A stretch of DNA of 6,460 nucleotides from positions 1 to 6,460 of the forward strand of contig JAFAQG010000792.1 of assembly GCA_019246575.1 (NCBI GenBank), read 5' to 3'. The position numbers and the translations under genes were made by a program. Position 1 is the stretch's first letter; the number at the start of each line of letters is the position of its first letter. This document shows, one piece after another, positions 5,416 to 6,460 of the stretch. This stretch comes from Acidobacteriaceae bacterium (GTDB taxonomy: Bacteria; Acidobacteriota; Terriglobia; Bryobacterales; Bryobacteraceae). The notes beneath the pieces are model-generated. The model did no database searches, had not been told where the DNA came from, and was given only the letters and a program-made list of their open reading frames with translations.

Positions 5416-6460
5416 CTATCCTCTCTCGCAGCTCGCCACCAAGCCGGCTAAGGTTGCCGAACCAATGAGCCTGTCATCGGTAATCAGCAGATACGACCAG
5501 GCTTTCCCATGGCTTTCTGCCGCATGCTGCGAAGCAGCTTTACACCAATTGACCGCCGCTTGCGCTTTCGCAAGGACTATTGGGTCATTGACCTCGTTCT
5601 GGGCCTTTACCTCGCAGATGAACATGCGGTCCGCTGTCTCGACGACAAAATCGGGTTCATAGTTTTCGCCCGAGCGGTATTCAATTTGGAACTGCCCTTT
5701 CCCCGGCTTGATCCACTTTTGAACAGAAGATTCGCTTTCAATAAGCACCGCGAACCGCCGCTCAGGGTCAGAGTCAAATTTCTGAAGGCTATAGCTGCAC
5801 TTCTTGAAGCCCCCGAAAACATGTTTCTTTGTTTCTGAAGCAGGCGTCACCGCCTGGCGGAAATCGCGCACGCGCTGTCCCGGGGCGACATTTAACGGCT
5901 GCGGCTGTAGCAGCATGAATCCGCGCGTAACTCGGATCTCGTAATCATCCTTTCCGAGCGGTGTCTCCTCGTAATGCTGCATCATCTGCAGGAACACAAA
6001 ATCTGCGAGCTGCCGGCCATGTCGCAGAAGCACATTCTCCAGATCCGTATTGTCGTCCAGGTAGGATTTAATACGCTCAACTCCCTGCCCCGCCAGCTTG
6101 TACAGCAATTCGGCATGCGCATCGTAATCGATCTCGTTAAGTTCAATGAGATAGCGCACGAGGTAATCCTCGACGCGCTCTTCCTTCGGATCGCTGGCTG
6201 CCTTTGCAAGATAGCTACGCGCCTCTGTGCGCAACGTCTGGATGACAAGACTGTCATCGATGGGCCGAAAATTGATCGTGTTCAGGTCCTTCAAGTCAAA
6301 GTCCTTGAATGTGAAGGTTACCTGTCGTTTGGGCAGAACCACAATTTCAGGAATGGCAATCGTCCGTTCAGCCACCGTTTCCGCAACCGTAGAAACGATG
6401 TTCTCGACGGACGGCAACTCCTGCATGCCTTCAAATGGCCCCTGCAGCGGCAGGATGAGT
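5416..6460 (-). CDS. C-terminal part of a type III restriction Res-like DEAD/DEAH helicase-nuclease (5' cut by window edge)
   Basis: The frame is open from the right edge down to TAG at 5416-5418, giving about 347 visible residues. The ATG at 6426 is internal: eleven in-frame codons precede it without a stop, and the sequence there has no start-site features. Numbered from that Met, residues 225-275 hold the nuclease signature (VQKWIKPGKGQFQIEY, YEPD259F, then FIC-E272-V-K274), a PD-(D/E)XK arrangement typical of the C-terminal endonuclease domain of type III Res subunits and related restriction helicases. GKAWSYLLI (307-315) is the usual closing block. Residues 80-170 are a helical connector. 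The ATPase/helicase motors (Walker A, DEAH) should lie upstream, outside the window, so helicase identity is inferred from family resemblance. Full proteins of this kind are normally 800-1000 residues. No methyltransferase partner is visible. The 3' end faces the DUF2779 gene. Confidence 0.82.
   Translation of the reverse strand, partial: LILPLQGPFEGMQELPSVENIVSTVAETVAERTIAIPEIVVLPKRQVTFTFKDFDLKDLNTINFRPIDDSLVIQTLRTEARSYLAKAASDPKEERVEDYLVRYLIELNEIDYDAHAELLYKLAGQGVERIKSYLDDNTDLENVLLRHGRQLADFVFLQMMQHYEETPLGKDDYEIRVTRGFMLLQPQPLNVAPGQRVRDFRQAVTPASETKKHVFGGFKKCSYSLQKFDSDPERRFAVLIESESSVQKWIKPGKGQFQIEYRSGENYEPDFVVETADRMFICEVKAQNEVNDPIVLAKAQAAVNWCKAASQHAAESHGKAWSYLLITDDRLIGSATLAGLVASCERG

Noticed and set aside
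3408..6460. CRISPR-Cas adaptation locus, suggested by the Cas4-like domain
   Set aside because: There is no cas1, cas2 or repeat-spacer array in the window, and Cas4-like domains are common outside CRISPR systems.

Overview
This is a moderately GC-rich bacterial segment with two parts. The left part (about 1-3105, all on the + strand) looks like the chromosome of an Acidobacteriota member, probably of the Solibacter/Bryobacter type. The clearest sign is a secreted protein that joins a small N-terminal beta domain to a C-terminal glycine zipper, a combination I associate with that phylum. The taxonomic guess is inference from protein style only.

Layout, left to right. Bases 1-321 are a leader with no convincing gene; it holds a G-quadruplex motif built from two copies of TTGGGTGGGC and a 16-bp near-palindrome. 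Next comes a tightly spaced pair: a prenyltransferase/squalene-oxidase-repeat protein (322-1239) and a DUF362 protein with a twin-arginine-like N-terminus (1246-2241). After a possible 22-codon leader ORF (2269-2337) lies the secreted glycine-zipper protein. Its reading frame is broken once near 2548-2600, so it appears as two overlapping ORFs (2321-2632 and 2623-3105).

The right part (about 3106-6460) has an accessory, defence-island character. A 302-base non-coding stretch leads to a DUF2958 protein (3408-3767), a family usually met on plasmids and integrative elements. Next is a 497-residue DUF2779 protein (3911-5404), a Cas4/RecB-like PD-(D/E)XK nuclease with a four-cysteine cluster fused to a DEDDy exonuclease-like domain. 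Facing it on the - strand, 11 bases away, is the C-terminal part of a large protein resembling type III restriction Res subunits/DEAD-box helicases, with a PD...EVK nuclease motif (5416 to the window edge). Two nucleases of different architecture, convergent and next to a DUF2958 gene, form a plausible DNA-processing or anti-phage module, but nothing in the window proves they act together.

The two most useful points to check are the single-base frame break in the glycine-zipper gene and the six-T run at the start of the DUF2779 gene. In both cases one missing base, a real mutation, slippage or a sequencing error would change the gene model.
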